Assembly (NCBI RefSeq): GCF_008017535.1
Contig: NZ_VRUA01000005.1
Coordinates: 62,001 to 126,000, forward strand
DNA length: 64,000 bases
Source: Ottowia flava
GTDB taxonomy: Bacteria; Pseudomonadota; Gammaproteobacteria; Burkholderiales; Burkholderiaceae_C
Reading direction: 5' to 3'
The notes under the pieces were generated by a model, which saw nothing but the letters and a program-made list of their open reading frames with translations, had not been told where the DNA came from and made no database searches. This document shows positions 62,689-64,000 of this stretch, piece after piece. The position numbers and the translations under genes are program-made. Each line of letters begins with the position of its first letter. Position 1 is the first letter of the stretch.

Positions 62689-64000
62689 TCACTTGGCCTT
62701 CACGGTGATCCACTTGAACGGCATGAAGTTGTCTGCGCGAAGCGGCAGGTCGATCTTCTTATTCACGCCCCAAGCCAGCGCCTGCTGGTGCAGAGGGAGG
62801 TGGCCGACGTCGTCGATGTGGAGCTGGAAGGCTTCCTGGATCATGGCATCCCGCTTCGCCTTGTCGGTCTCGGAGCCGATCTTCACCGTCAGCTCATCCA
62901 GCTTGGGGTTGCAGTACGAGCCCAGGTTGAATTGGCCCGCGCCGGTCTTGTCGTCCGGGCAGCGCATCAGCGCATTCAGCGCGTTGTGCGCGTCGTAGGT
63001 CGACGGCGTCCAGGCCAGCATGTAGAAACTGGTATCGCGGCGCAGGATCTTGGGGAAATACGTGCCCTTGGTTTCGGCCTGCAGGTTGACCTTGACATTG
63101 ATGCGCGCCAGGTTGGCCGCCACCGCCTGGCAGATCTGCCCATCGTTCACGTACCGGTCGTTCGGGCAGTTCATGGTCAGCTCGAAGCCGTTGGGGTAGC
63201 CGGCATCGGCCATCAGCTTCTTGGCGGCTTCCACGTCGTAGGGTAGGCGCTTGTCCTGGGCCGCGCTCCAGCCGTTGTTGCCGGGGCCGATCATCAGCGC
63301 GGTGGGGCGCGAGGCGCCGCGCATCACGTTCTTCTGGATCGCGTTGATGTCGATCGCCTGGTAGAACGCCTGGCGCACGCGCTTGTCCTTGAACGGGTTC
63401 TTGCCCTTGACGCTGGAGAACAGCAACTCGTCGCGCTTCTGGTCCATGCCGAGGAACACCGTGCGCAGCTCGGGGCCAGAGAGGACGCGCGTGGACGCGT
63501 TGCTGTTGACACGCGCGATGTCCTGCACCGGCACCGGCTCCATGACGTCGATCTCGCCCGAGAGCAGAGCGGCCACGCGCGTGGCGGGGCTGGAGATGGT
63601 GGTGAAGACCACCTCCCGCGCGTTGCCCTCGATCTTGCCCCAGTAATTCGGATTGCGCACGAAGACGGTGCGCACGTTCGGCTGGCGCTCCTTCACGTGG
63701 TAGGGGCCGGTGCCGTTGGTCTTGAATGAAGCGGTGTTCTCCACGCCCTTGCGGCGATCGACCGGGCGCGTCGCGTTGTTGTCCTCTGCCCACTTCTTGC
63801 TCATGACCATCACCTGGGTGAGGATCTGCGGCAGGATCATCAAGGGCGTCTTGGTTTCGATCTCGACCGTGTGGCTGTCGACCTTGCGCACTTCCTTGAA
63901 GTCGTTGACGTAGGCCTTCATGTCCGAGCCCTCGCCCGCCACGCGCGCCATGGTGAAAACCACGTCGTCGGCCGTGAAGGGCGTGCCGTCGTAGAACTTG
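62689..64000 (-). CDS. dppA: Peptide ABC transporter substrate-binding protein (DppA type, partial)
   Basis: This is the periplasmic peptide-binding protein of the SBP_bac_5 (cluster C) family. About 437 C-terminal residues are present; the N-terminus and signal peptide lie beyond the window. Family motifs are FYDGTPFTADDVVFTMARVA, NGTGPYHVKERQPN, NPNYWGKIEGNAREVVFTTI, FKDKRVRQAFYQAIDINAI and LMADAGYPNGFELTMNCPND. The C-terminal DDVGHLPLHQQALAWGV is typical. It is the first visible gene of the importer operon; ligand specificity is unknown. Confidence 0.92.
   Translation of the reverse strand, partial: KFYDGTPFTADDVVFTMARVAGEGSDMKAYVNDFKEVRKVDSHTVEIETKTPLMILPQILTQVMVMSKKWAEDNNATRPVDRRKGVENTASFKTNGTGPYHVKERQPNVRTVFVRNPNYWGKIEGNAREVVFTTISSPATRVAALLSGEIDVMEPVPVQDIARVNSNASTRVLSGPELRTVFLGMDQKRDELLFSSVKGKNPFKDKRVRQAFYQAIDINAIQKNVMRGASRPTALMIGPGNNGWSAAQDKRLPYDVEAAKKLMADAGYPNGFELTMNCPNDRYVNDGQICQAVAANLARINVKVNLQAETKGTYFPKILRRDTSFYMLAWTPSTYDAHNALNALMRCPDDKTGAGQFNLGSYCNPKLDELTVKIGSETDKAKRDAMIQEAFQLHIDDVGHLPLHQQALAWGVNKKIDLPLRADNFMPFKWITVKAK

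Overview
The window looks like a chromosomal segment of a Comamonadaceae bacterium (Burkholderiales, Betaproteobacteria). The evidence is a high G+C content, a Bug-type tricarboxylate transporter binding protein, an IPTL-CTERM surface protein, the beta-proteobacterial imuA-imuB-dnaE2 mutagenesis cassette, and housekeeping proteins (AlaRS, GroEL, ThyA, Pgi, TrmB, QueG) whose motifs fit that group. I see no rRNA, tRNA, insertion sequence, prophage or CRISPR array.

Layout. 1-5 kb: a cut-off Bug protein, an AEC permease, queG diverging from tsaE-amiC, and then a stretch that looks like an independent small RNA gene. 5.3-12.6 kb: a DedA protein, an IPTL-CTERM beta-helix protein, mutL, a glycine-zipper protein, a lipoprotein glycerophosphodiesterase and a lipoprotein hydrolase. 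12.8-18.7 kb: a Bcr/CflA exporter overlapping miaA, hsp20, then suhB-trmB-pseudouridine synthase. 18.7-24.9 kb: an unknown protein, an MBL-fold hydrolase, a transglutaminase-like protein and alaS-tlpA. 25.0-27.7 kb: an arylamine N-acetyltransferase and a methyltransferase diverging from a LysR regulator. 27.8-34.7 kb: the SOS cassette imuA-imuB-dnaE2 behind a perfect LexA box. 34.9-42.8 kb: an ion channel, thyA, an orphan E1 alpha/beta dehydrogenase pair, folA, two small proteins, an M20 peptidase and xth. 42.9-51.6 kb: a cation/proton antiporter with a small membrane partner, groES-groEL behind a CIRCE element, and an iron-uptake operon ending in a TonB-dependent siderophore receptor. 51.6-64 kb, all on the minus strand: tal-pgi, a 5'-nucleotidase lipoprotein, the methionine importer metNIQ, and a dipeptide/oligopeptide ABC importer that runs off the edge.

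The most unusual content is repetitive. Family 1 is a 55-70 bp element with a core reading ATAGCTG, then GCGCAGAT, then TAGGGCT. About 19 copies occur here. They fill intercistronic gaps, often flush with stop and start codons, and five lie inside genes without breaking them (miaA, trmB, pgi, dnaE2 twice). Family 2 is a GC-rich unit of 84, 87 or 117 bp. It is tandemly arrayed inside imuB and dnaE2, every complete unit is a multiple of three, and it adds Pro/Gly/Ala-rich inserts to both SOS proteins. A second candidate novelty is the probable sRNA at about 5055-5227, with its own promoter, a palindromic operator, stem-loops, an anti-Shine-Dalgarno-like tract and a strong terminator.
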